From NCBI GenBank assembly GCA_038496445.1, contig JALMLS010000531.1:248001-312000 (forward strand): DNA of 64,000 nucleotides, written 5' to 3'. The notes beneath the pieces were generated by a model. The model was not told the origin of the DNA, did not search any database, and saw only the letters and a program-made list of their open reading frames with translations. The DNA comes from Trichosphaerium sp. ATCC 40318. Taxonomy: Eukaryota > Discosea > Flabellinia > Trichosidae. Position numbers and translations under genes: made by a program. Shown piece by piece: positions 54,801 through 64,000 of the stretch. Each line of letters opens with the position of its first letter. Positions within the stretch are counted from its first letter, which is position 1.

Positions 54801-56979
54801 GTGAAGTACCTGGCCGCCTTAAAGATATAAGTGTTGGCGCTGATGGCGATGTTTGGGGTGTAAACGCTTCTGGTACATTTTATTTTTCTAATGATTTTAC
54901 AACCTCTATTCCTTACTTCTTTCTAGGCGAAGTATTTCATTATAAACACAGCGGATTTGAGCGTATTGAGGGTAAATTAAAACGTGTTGCTTGTTCAAAT
55001 AAGGCAGTTGTATATGGTATTGCCAAGGATGGAGCGGTAAGCATTTTTTCTTGCTTTTTTTTCTACATGTTGTACAATGCTTATTACTTTTAGGTATGTT
55101 CTTGGACTGGTTATGGTTGGTCTAGACACCCTGGTAGGATGAAGAGAATAGCTTGCTCTGACGAATCGGGTTTGTGGGGAATATCAGCTGCCCGAGAATT
55201 GTATAAATGGAAAGGTAAGAGTATTTCTTTTCACTACTCAAACCCTTTTCTATTGCCTTGCTTATTTGGTTTTTTGTAACTAGTCGGGACGCTTGGTATT
55301 CACAAAAAGCTTAAAGTACCTGCTCTTGCATCTAAGGTTAATAATGAAGAGTCTCGTATACCTACAGGAAAAACTCTTGTTGATCAATTTAATGTACATG
55401 ATATACCTATTTCTTATCTTGGTCTATGTCGGAGTCTTATATCTTCACATCGTACTAAACTTGTGGTACTTGGAGAGATGATATGTCAAGTAGTGAAGAG
55501 TCTCATTGTAACTGTACGTAAGATGATGGATCTTTTTTTTGCTTTTATTCTTCTTTCACGCTTGTTCTCTTTTCCTTCCCTGTCAAGTCAAGTCTCCCAC
55601 GTGTCAGACGACAGTTACAATTTGATTCGAAAATAATATCTAAAAGTAGTACCTATTTGATCGAGTGATCACGCCAAAATATACCGTATTTGTGGTGCAA
55701 TCTGCTATTTCTTTTTTTGTTTTTTGGAAAAGTTGTTTTTCAAGTGGCTTTTATTGATGAGTTTATAGAAATTTCTGGCTGATGGTGTTGGTAGCGATGA
55801 AGCTAGAGAACGTGCAAGATATAAATCTATAGTGTGGGAATACTATAATCTTGTATTTGGTATAGAAGGGATTCAAATGTTGCGTGATAGAATTAACACT
55901 CAACATACTAAAGAGTTGAGTGTTTGGAAGTCTATAGTTACAGAAGATGCTTATGATGGGCGTTTATCGAAGCCTCAAGAATTTTGGTGGAAGATAATAA
56001 AGTCCAGCTTGTTTAGTATTTATACAGATGGATTCAGTGCGCAGGTATGGACTTGACTTAACAACTTTGTAAACTTTTTTTTTACTCGATTTTGTGCACC
56101 TGGGGTACTCTCACTGGGTGACCTTTGTTTACGTTTGTATAAGGTGTTTAAATATGATTCTAAGTTACTAATTGTTTATAATAGGAGCGTGTTGAGGGTA
56201 TGGCGTTGCCTCAAGCTATCACATCGAAGTATATGGAATTTCATATTCTTCAAGGATTACAATGTGCTACTGGGGCTATTTTAAGCGCTGAGGCTTCAAA
56301 GAAAATATTAATGAAAGGATCTGATTATTATTTAAAACATACTGATGTTAAAGAATGGTTATTTGATGAGCCAAACATTGCATTTAATTCAAAGCAAACC
56401 TTGGAAAAAATCAACGAGAAATCAGGTACAAAAATCAAAACTTTTTAAACAAACCCATTCGTAGTATGTTTATTGCTCTAAAACTTGTTTTTCCACATAA
56501 AAGGAACCTTATATTTTGAGATAATGTCGAACAGTTTTTGAAAAATCACGTGCAGCCGCCTGAGCGGAGTTCTTTCTTTTTTTTTTTTTGAACTAATTAT
56601 TTTTCTACTAGCGTCTCCTCTTGAAGAGTTACAAGAGTACCAACAACTTATGGGATTCTTGAACCAACCACGTGATTTATTCAGATTAAAACATCCTTAT
56701 GATCCTGGTTACACTGTATCAAGAGAGGATAATCATATGGTTACAGATGATACAAGAAGACGTTTGGATTATGTTATGGCCTTTGATAAAGTTACAGTTG
56801 ATGCAAAAGGATTTGGTGTTGACTTAGATATGCTTAAGTTACATTGTGAAGAAGCTAAAGTTGTACAGTTTGGTCATACTCCACATACTCAATTATCAAA
56901 TCATTTTGGTATTCAAGTTATTTTGAAGCCTCCAGAAAAGAGTAATAATGAGAAAAATGATGGTGGGAATGGTAATTAA
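51894..56979 (+). CDS. Pseudo-EEP phosphodiesterase interrupted by tectonin propeller
   Basis: More than fifteen exons in one frame. (1) Beta-sandwich module A: AAHISLRNNTDFVLERF, FHGKWSHFPPEKIKPGETAQ, IKVQWNIPLFGQKTYSS. (2) Module B: RSVVLTVTNKTKRKL, YGDWTVLPPEQIEPHGVV, SQSHGFMTGATGEAFYV, IEIKWNNPYIGG. (3) EEP N-half: VSVLTLDTYLKLSNSH, LDIVALQGVFNNDARKEL, SGLFFASKFPIEWSSFFPF, IFVFVTHLQ, CMLCGNFNITGELPPD. (4) Tectonin repeats: GVGKDVWRCTSKGD, WGVDNKHNVYRLN, ISVGADGDVWGVNASG, WSRHPGRMKRIACS. (5) Helical region of about 250 residues. (6) EEP C-half: LQEYQQLMGFLNQPRDLF, HPYDPGYT, RRRLDYVMAFDKV, LSNHFGIQVIL. The order and motifs are those of neutral-sphingomyelinase-like EEP enzymes, but the Asn, Glu, Asp and Asp ligands read D, G, N, N. 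No signal peptide, so probably cytosolic. Confidence 0.7.
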
Positions 56980-57360
56980 TCAAAACAAAAAAAAAAGTGT
57001 AAATTAGACCGAAAAAACAAAAGTAAATAAACCCATCTCAGTCAAACTTGTGTATACGTGTGGTTTACACACTTTTTTAACCAAAACTGTCTGTTGCACC
57101 GATTAAATACTCACCTTACCAAGTATTTATTGCCACAAATCACTATCAAAAGAAACATTGCTGAAAGTTGTATGCCTAAGCTGTGAGTATGAAGCACGAG
57201 TTTAAAGAAGTTAAAACAAGAAACCGCAGTTAACAAAATGAATAATGCAAGTGTAACTACCACCCTTTTAAACAGAGGTGTATATCTCTACACTTTATGG
57301 TCGAGTACTAGTCTGAGAATTATAAAAATGTTATTACTTTACTTTGTTTCAGACACCAAC
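56980..57360. other. Intergenic, ~380 bp
   Basis: 3' flanks of two convergent genes. Nothing supported. Confidence 0.5.
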
Positions 57361-58228
57361 TTACAATGAGTCAACATCTGTATGGCTATTGTCTGAGTTT
57401 CTATTCGAAGTTTGTTTACAACAGTGCTTGTTTACTGCAGCAATATTTTGTATCAGTCCAAAGTAAACTATTGCATTTTCTGATGTATCACTTCTTGTAG
57501 AAAAGTGTAAATACTCTCGTATATTCTTCCTTAATTCTTCAATCGGAATGTCATGATATAACATCCTTTCAGCTGCCATTCCTTTTAATTCATCATCAGG
57601 AAGAGGAAAACCTTCTTTATTTGCTGCAGACATAAAGAGATCTTTATACAAATACTCAAAAAAGACGTTAGAAAACAAATAATAAGGTAAAGTGTAAAGC
57701 AAAAAGTAGTACATTGTCAATTTCGTGAACTTCTCTAAAGTTATATCTTAATGAACTAACAGCGAACCACTTAAATGGAATAAAGCAGTACTGTCTAGAA
57801 AATTTTAGTGTGATTAATATAAGAAGCAAATCAGCTGAGGTGTACCGTAGTGAATTAGACATCATGTATAACTCCGAGATTGAAAAGTCATACATTGTCA
57901 AATGATCAAAAGCCTTTGAACTCACATTGAATTCTTTGCTTAGTGTATACTTTCCACGTGTTGCCTACAGGTATTTTAAGACAAACCCAACATAATACAA
58001 GACTCTTACTTTTTGTAGTATATCAAGAAGTTCACCACATTCGGTTTTATCTGCGTTATGTTGTGCTACAGCTTTTTGTACCGCTTTGAAAATACTTTGT
58101 TGTGTCTTATCACAGAGTTTCTTTTTATGTTTTACATCTCTATTCAAACATTCTTTTGTCCATTCTGCATCTTTCCAGAACAAGATAGCTGTAAACAAAT
58201 AACGTATTTCTTTTTCCCATAAACTCAT
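57361..58228 (-). CDS. LETM1-domain-like protein
   Basis: Three exons: MSLWEKEIRYLFTAILFWKD, KHKKKLCDKTQQSIFKAVQK, HNADKTECGELLDILQK; then KAFDHLTMYDFSISELYMMS, SLRYTSADLLLILITLKFSR and SSLRYNFREVHEID; then LPDDELKGMAAERMLYHDIP, IEELRKNIREYLHFSTRSDT and the tail NSDNSHTDVDSL. The FDxLTxxxFS-x-xLxxMS helix followed by DDELxxxAxERxL...LRxxIxEYL resembles the ribosome-binding LETM1 domain. There is no clear inner-membrane helix upstream, so it may be a soluble paralogue. Assignment is tentative. Confidence 0.45.
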
Positions 58229-59155
58229 TATAACAAGAGGCCAATTATATGGATTCTAAAGCACAAAAGTTAGACACACTGAATGTGTATTACTCACGTG
58301 ATTTCATTGTAATAAATCTATGACAAAAAATGTTTTTTGGTACTAAATTGGAGCTTGCACTTAACGTTAGTAAAGTGGAGCTCATTTAACAGTTTGACAG
58401 GTTGCAAACCGCCGTATTAACCCATGAGGTCGCCCTTAAGCCACGTGCCCAAAATTTTGTGCACTGAGGGACCCAGGGATGACCAAAAGCGCTGGTGATA
58501 TTCTGGTTTTGAAAAAACTGTTTAATGAAAAATAAGCGTACTTGTGCTGTTAAGCGGAGATCTCTTAAATGTTGTTTCTCCTCAAAGGTACGATTTGCTA
58601 GTGGATGCAGTAAGTAAATCAGATACTTTAACGTTTATTCTTACGTTTTTTAACATTTAAATGTTTCATAGCACGTCTGGAACCTCTACATGCTATGGTC
58701 GCTAAAACTCACTATGAGAACGACTGGTACATTATTTTAATGCTAATACGCACATCTTGCTATCATTTGAGCTGAGTTCAGTCTTTAAGACAAGCTACAC
58801 TTAAGCAACCTTGGAATTTTAAAACCGCTTGCCGACAAGTCGATCAATAACTATAACACTACGTTACATTCTAATTGAATGTTAAATTAATGGCCATTTC
58901 AACCAAAATCCAAGGTACAATTGCAAATCATTTCCTCTCGCGGAAACTTTTGTGTACGCAATACTTAATCACGTGAACGTTAGCCAAGTAGTGTTGTCGC
59001 CCATCTGTTGCTAGATAACTTTGTTTGTAGTGAGCAATTGAGGTATCAAATAAGTGCTGCATTCTGATATTCTGAGAATAGCATTCTTTACATCGTTCAT
59101 ATTTATGAATTTTATTCGGAACTCTTTCGAAGACAGGTGTAATAATAAAGTTGAA
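58229..59155. other. Intergenic, ~930 bp
   Basis: Between the LETM1-like start and tRNA-Lys. Holds CACGTG at 58295, about 58442 and about 58970. No gene supported. Confidence 0.5.
58295..58300. promoter_or_regulatory. CACGTG element upstream of LETM1-like gene
   Basis: CACGTG 67 bp before the minus-strand ATG at 58228, similar in spacing to the elements at 13935 and 16465. Confidence 0.4.
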
Positions 59156-59228
59156 GCCTATGACGGGGCTCGAACCCGCGGCCATTAGCTTAAAAGGCTA
59201 ACGCTCTACCTAACTGAGCTACATAGGC
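59156..59228 (-). tRNA. tRNA-Lys (UUU)
   Basis: 73 nt, minus strand. Acceptor stem GCCTATG pairs with CATAGGC; D arm GCTC/GAGC; anticodon stem TTAGC/GCTAA around loop CTTTTAA (anticodon TTT); T arm GCGGG with TTCGAAC loop and CCCGT. No intron. The overlapping minus-strand open frame at 58928-59185 is spurious. Confidence 0.93.
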
Positions 59229-59617
59229 TTTGATGGAGTTTGTAGAATGCAATTACCATTACTATTTTTGAGGAGTAAACTGTCTTCGATGGTGGCACAT
59301 GCATGCATGGTGTCAGCACATAATGCTTTAAAGATCGCATTGATTACAAGTAATAGATGTCTTAAGTTGATGTTGATAAGGCGACAGTGTTTTGTTACTT
59401 GAAAAGTCGCACACATCTTGCATTTGTACAAAGCGTTTGTGACCATAAGATGACTCAAGTTCTTGGCATTCCTTGTAACTGGATACCAATGACAATACGC
59501 TATTGCCCTTTTGGTTGTATTACTATTGTGTAATGTGCACACGCACAAATGGTCAACCATGCCCTTAAAAAAAAAGAAACAAATTGTGGAAATGAAGAAA
59601 CTTGTTGGGTAGTTTAT
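59229..59617. other. Intergenic, ~390 bp
   Basis: A His/Cys-rich minus-strand frame (59219-59560) overlaps the tRNA edge and has no recognisable content; treated as chance. Confidence 0.4.
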
Positions 59618-60735
59618 TTAGAGTTTTGAGGACGAAAGTACAAAGACCTGAAGACCCTTATCATGTGATGCTGCAATCATGTTCTTAGAGCTATTGTACG
59701 ACACCCACCAGTATCTGCTATCCACATTGGAATAAGTAAACCTCTTCACTCCGGAAGCTAGGTCCCAAACAACCATTGTGTTGTCTTCACCACAAGATAC
59801 GAATATGTCTTTATCCTTCAAAACGCAACATACATTAGCATCATGAGCCTTGCTGATGCTCGAAAGCCTCTCGCCCTTTAAAAAACCAGTTAAAATTTTG
59901 GTTTTATACGAAGTAGTGTTTACCTTTAATCCATTCCATACTACTATTGAGCGGTCATCTGCACCTGAAATAATTTTCTCGTCATCCCAAGTAACACAGT
60001 TCACACCTTTTTGTGACCTGCAAGAACCTGGATTGGAGAAGCTTCGTATTTTTCAACACTAAAGACAAACTTAGTGCTAGTAGAAAAATCCAGCTGCGTA
60101 CAATCAGCTACTGCCCACACCTTCACTGTCTGATCCAATGAAGCGGAAGCGATGTATTTTTCATCAGGACTGAATACAGCGCACATAACATAATGAGAGT
60201 GTACAACAGCATCGGCTACACAAGTTAGAATTAAAAAAAACATGCGTTAAGATTTACCTAACATTGTTTGCTTTCTCCAGTCCCATAGCTTTATAGTAAA
60301 GTCATCGCTAGCTGATAATATCATAGAATTATTACATGAGAACTTGATCGTGCGAATATAATCCGTATGGCCTTGCAACGTGGCAACACATTTTTCAGTG
60401 TCCATGTCATACACGACTATCCTAATGACTACAGTTAAACAAAGGTTAATCTTGTAAACTCTTACGTTTTTTCGTCACCAGCTGTAGCCAGGAACTTGTC
60501 ATCACTTGTAATAGCAATAGCACGTAGTGAGTTATCTTAGTACATATGTTAGATTCAATTGAGAAAAACTACGTTTGGTACCAGATAGTGGTTTCCAAGA
60601 CTTTACCATTATCTTCGTTTCATAATTCCACAGTTGAACTTGTCCGTCTTTTAAAGCGCATGCAATAAGAGGTTTCGTATTGAAGAAAACGGAGCATTTA
60701 ACACGTGATGTATTTGTTGATAGTAGTACTTGCAT
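59618..60735 (-). CDS. Free-standing alpha-COP-like WD40 propeller
   Basis: Start MQVLLSTNTSRVKCSVFFNT, then KDGQVQLWNYETKIMVKSW, DNSLRAIAITSDDKFLATAG, GHTDYIRTIKFSCNNSMILS, ASDDFTIKLWDW, HYVMCAVFSPDEKYIASASL, DQTVKVWAVAD, VNCVTWDDEKIISGADDRSI, AHDANVCCVLKDKDIFVSCG, EDNTMVVWDLASGVKRF, YWWVSYNSSKNMIAASHDKG and LQVFVLSSSKL, then stop. Repeat order and motifs (DYIRT, HYVMCA, SASLDQTVKVW, SGADDRSI, HDxGxxVF) follow the N-terminal propeller of coatomer subunit alpha closely. Canonical alpha-COP continues for hundreds of residues (second propeller, solenoid, C-terminal domain); here TAA comes directly after the first propeller. Confidence 0.8.
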
Positions 60736-61530
60736 TGTTGATGATAGTGTTGTTTAGTGTATGGTTGTGCACGAATAATCAGTTCAACGTCAGCAAAAAA
60801 ACCAACCAAATCAGTGGGGTTTTGGGTAAATCCTGTGTGACACAAAAATCAAAAAAAAAAAGCCACGTTGGCAACACTAATAGTAAAAAAATTGCGCTTT
60901 CAATAGTATTTATAAGTTTCAAAAACCGCACTATTTAGTGTTTGCAAATCAATCACAAAATAGTGAGTTTTCTTCTTTCTATTCGTTGAAACTCAAACAA
61001 AAATATAGGAAAATGGCACTCAAAGCCTCTTTTTTGTTTACCTACAATTTTATTCAATTTGTAAAGAAAGTTGACCGCCTTTTGGTGTTGCTATAATTTA
61101 CATTTCGTCCGTTCAATATTCAACTAGTTCAGTTTTTTTGTTAGGTAAACCACTTGTAAATTCAACACTTTAGAAGCCTAATCGCTCAAGACAAATTGCC
61201 GACAGCACCTAGAAAGCTCCTCTTTCGAGTATGGTAACTCAATAGACATGGGTACTACGGTTAAGTTGCATGGCGGCTATGTGTTATAAAGGTGGATACA
61301 GCGACGGGTTAGACAGGCAGTATTAGCGTTGGATATGTTTGAATCAACGATACTCATTGCTCACGTAACCAACCGTTAAATAGCAGGTTTCCATGTCTAC
61401 CACCTTCAACAACACTACCGCCATAACATAACCCAACATCACTTCTGCAACATCCTCGCCGTTAAGTAATCGTATGTTCAACAATGTATACTGGTTAACA
61501 TAAGATGTATTTTACACATGGCACCCCGTT
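60736..61530. other. Intergenic, ~800 bp
   Basis: Divergent and flanking sequence. Nothing supported. Confidence 0.45.
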
Positions 61531-61968
61531 CTAATCTTGCCTGGTATTGCGTGGTTTGTTTGTTTTACTGTTTGCTGAGCTATCCATCCACAAAGACGTT
61601 GTAAGAACACTACCATACAACCACAAAAGCCAAGAACCACCGTACGCCAACATTTCTTCCCCATACAACCCTGGAAAGTACGCAAAAGACAAACCATTCA
61701 ACAGTAAGCCTGTAGCACACATTATTGATACAGCTGGCGTGTATTTACCTAAAAAGGGTTATTCAACGTTTAATAGCACGTGGGGCACACCATCATGCGC
61801 TCCGGTGAGCATAGCACAAATTTGAACCAGTGGTACTGAAATAAGCGTTCCACCTGTTAAAAATATACCAGCACGTGCTCTTGATGGATAATAATTTATC
61901 AATGTAGTTGTAAGGGCCCAAACAGATCCTCCTAGACCTACAGATATAGCTGTTGATTGTGTATCCAT
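61531..61968 (-). CDS. Small four-TM membrane protein
   Basis: Two exons: MDTQSTAISVGLGGSVWALT with TTTLINYYPSRARAGIFLTG and TLISVPLVQICAMLTGAHD, joined by a GTGTGC donor and TTTTTAG acceptor to GKYTPAVSIMCATGLLLNGL, SFAYFPGLYGEEMLAYGGSW, LLWLYGSVLTTSLWMD and a basic tail SKTNKPRNTRQD. Four hydrophobic helices in about 135 residues, with paired halves. The AxxLxGxxxxxFPxLYG pattern recalls small DUF-type four-helix proteins found in bacteria and protists. Function unknown. Confidence 0.6.
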
Positions 61969-62665
61969 ACTTGTATGCCTTGTGACGTTTTGTTATCAGA
62001 AATTTAAAAGGCAATGGAAATATAGGCAACTTTTTTATTTCACAATTTCATTCCATTACTTTCTGAACCTATTAAGTTACAGACTTAACTGTCTGTTTAT
62101 AAACTCTGTTGAGTGATTTAATACCTTCGTCAGTCACTGAAGTATTACTAAGATTGATGGTATGAACTCCAGCAAGTGCTTTAACTCCTTAATTAAACGT
62201 ATTTTATCGTTGCCATGGCTTATTGCTGGACATCGTGTGTTACCCCTTGTCGAATTTCTTGTTTCAGTCTCGAGTAGATAAATTATCCAATGTACAAAGC
62301 AATTATACAACCGACTATCAACACAACTGACACCACATATATCCTACCGAGCTTGTAGCCAAACGTGTTGGTACGTGCGACCGCCTTCCTGATTTGAAAT
62401 TTACTCCCATATTGCGCAAGATTAATGCAACTGAAATGGCTTGACAGTACTTAGGACAATAATCGGTGTTTTTAAAAACCTCTGTATGGCCTTTACATGC
62501 CGGACAACCAAGTGTGACTATTTTTAAGCGTTTAGGCGTATTGTGAGCGAAAAGCAAAAAAACTAGGTACACCGTAAACACGAATTGCGTAGTGTAACAT
62601 GTGATTATCTGCTTCTTACTAGGGTATAAGAAGTATCGCAAGCTTTATTTTATTTTACTTCGGCT
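61969..62665. other. Intergenic, ~700 bp, with LRR remnant
   Basis: Apart from the LRR fragment at about 62080-62190, only a minus-strand frame (62318-62641) of unknown content that I do not trust. Confidence 0.45.
62080..62190 (-). pseudogene. Orphan LRR fragment related to the F-box/LRR gene
   Basis: Minus-strand sequence reads GVKALAGVHTINLSNTSVTD then EGIKSLNRVYKQTVKSVT, matching the consensus unit of the LRR gene at 11363-12753. No flanking LRRs, F-box or start is visible, so it is a relic of one and a half units or a lone exon. Confidence 0.55.
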
Positions 62666-64000
62666 TTATTTATTCGGGACAGCCTGAATAACACCTGTAG
62701 TGTTTTGATTACCCTTATAATTTTGTTTTGAATAAGGGAATAAAACCTTAGGCCGAATTATGAATGCAACTATGAAGCCTATTACTAGCACAACTGAAAC
62801 AGCACATACAATGCCTATAATAATAAAAATAAGAGATCCACCATTATTTTCAGAACAATTTGAATCTATTCTCAGTAGAAGAGTATTTGATTCCATCGCA
62901 GCATCTAATGTCAAGTGTCAAAGAAATGAAGAAAAAAATGAGAAAAAGCCAGGGTTTTGCTCTGTTTACCTTTTCTAAGATAGGGTGTTCTACAATCAGG
63001 TGATAGAAACTTTACTTCAAGATCATCAATTGCTGTAGTACACTTTTCATCAAATACGATGATAGGAGTATCTTGCAAGTCCTCTATTGAGTTATCAATA
63101 ACTAGTACTACTTCGCCTAAAAAACCTGTAAATAATACTCTTTTTATTTATAGTAATGTACATACCTGTTATTTGTAAACAATTTGTGACAGTGATTACA
63201 GACGAAGTGTTTACAATAATTGTACTTCCATTTGTCCATGTGAGATCACCTTTTAATGAACAATTAGCAAACAAAATAAACGAAGTTAAAGCAAACTGTA
63301 TTGTTAAATTCCAACTAAGTTCTTAAAACTAGTTCTGTACCAAATATTGTGATGTTCTCCAAAAGAACAAGCTCGTCAGGTATTGTATATCCTCCATTTA
63401 TAGCCCACTTACCATCAACACATACAGCTTCTGGAAACGTGGTAGTAGAACCTCCACACATACATTTCCCGTCATCCATTGTTCCGTTTTTAACTGTACA
63501 AGGTGACACAGGAGCATTAGTTGTTGGTTCAGGCATTGGTAGCGGTGGTATTGGTTCTACGTTTATTGCAATTGGTATTGTTGTGGGCGCTTGTGTTGGA
63601 GGAGGTTGAAAAATATCAGAAACGTCTCTAACTGACATTGATGCTACTGGAGATGACTGGTACCAAAGTAGTCCGTCTTTATTGTAAGAAGCGGCTTGGC
63701 TAGCCCCGGTAGAAATGTCACCAAGATTTGTTCCTTCACCAAGAATGTTAATGGCAAATTTTAGGAATGAAACAGTGGTGCACCATTAAGAGCAATAAAA
63801 AAAGTGCTTCCTTCACTAATTCCATCAATGAGTGTTTTTGGTCTAGAAACCAGTATTACTCCTCTATCGTAAACAACTCTTTGAAGAGGATCAAGTTTAA
63901 GGCCAAACGTAGCAAAACTCACAACACCACCTAGAAAATAAGTTGGTATTGAACCAAATGAAAAAAAAGCATTGGCTTACTTTCTTTGAATTCAACAACC
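62666..64000 (-). CDS. Type I membrane protein, 3' part (5' end outside window)
   Basis: Minus-strand exons from the window edge: SFATFGLKLDPLQRVVYDRG, ILVSRPKTLIDGISEGSTFF, IALNGAPLFHS, NKDGLLWYQSS, a Pro/Thr-rich stalk (FQPPPTQAPTTIPIAIN, PMPEPTTNAPVSPC), a Cys-containing module (DDGKCMCGGSTTTFPEAVC), beta strands with N-glycosylation sites (NITIFGTELVL, NGSTIIVNTSSVITV), VVLVIDNSIEDLQDTPIIVF, then one TM helix (SLIFIIIGIVCAVSVVLVIG) and a short cytoplasmic tail ending VPNK. It looks like a surface receptor or adhesin. N-terminal domains lie outside the window. Confidence 0.65.

Noticed and set aside
58928-59185. Minus-strand 85-codon open frame
   Set aside because: It overlaps the tRNA-Lys gene and has no recognisable protein content.
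59219-59560. His/Cys-rich minus-strand frame
   Set aside because: Overlaps the tRNA edge, no regular zinc-binding spacing, and composition typical of chance frames.
62318-62641. Minus-strand frame with CPAC-type cysteines
   Set aside because: No domain pattern or splice support; treated as chance.

Overview
The window is nuclear DNA of a free-living protist. Genes lie on both strands, often a few hundred bases or less apart, and most are cut by many short introns (mostly about 40-100 nt) with GTACGT-, GTATGT- or GTAAGT-type donors. All three standard stop codons are used. Gene content (RPA2, V-ATPase, exocyst, MMS19, ALKBH2, TatD, COPI-type WD40, Arf-, Ras- and ubiquitin-like proteins, F-box/LRR, RCC1-like, tectonin) is eukaryotic. 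The mix of F-box, LRR, RCC1 and tectonin proteins with a huge secreted Thr/Pro repeat protein suggests an amoeboid or slime-mould-like protist. I cannot name the species, and I saw no bacterial or viral segment.

Layout. 0-11 kb: a coiled-coil tail-anchored protein, RPA2, V-ATPase subunit F, an unidentified helical protein, a diverged ubiquitin-like protein, a BORCS5-like protein and Exo70. 11-25 kb: an F-box/LRR protein, a four-TM protein, and a divergent inverted pair of near-identical genes flanking an F-box-Ras fusion gene plus a broken third copy; then a two-domain OsmC-like protein and a C2H2 zinc-finger protein. 25-39 kb: an RCC1-like protein, a glutathione transferase, an Arf-like protein with eroded GTPase motifs, MMS19 head-to-head with an ALKBH2-like dioxygenase, and a TatD nuclease. 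39-49 kb: one secreted repeat protein gene of about 9.5 kb. 49-57 kb: an alpha/beta hydrolase and a large protein in which a tectonin propeller interrupts an EEP (endonuclease/exonuclease/phosphatase) domain. 57-64 kb: a LETM1-like protein, tRNA-Lys(UUU), a free-standing alpha-COP-like propeller, a small membrane protein, an orphan LRR fragment and the 3' part of a type I membrane protein.

Two architectures look new to me. First, at 16.5-17.8 kb, one spliced reading frame joins a myristoylation-type N-terminus and an F-box directly to a Ras domain; every exon junction is in phase and one exon is only 8 nt. Second, at 51.9-57.0 kb, an EEP (neutral-sphingomyelinase-like) fold that has lost its key acidic residues is split after its GNFN motif by a tectonin beta-propeller and a helical region. 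Several other genes show the same theme of keeping a fold while altering its active site (Arf-like protein, first OsmC domain, ubiquitin-like tail). All product names come from reading motifs by eye; no database search was run.
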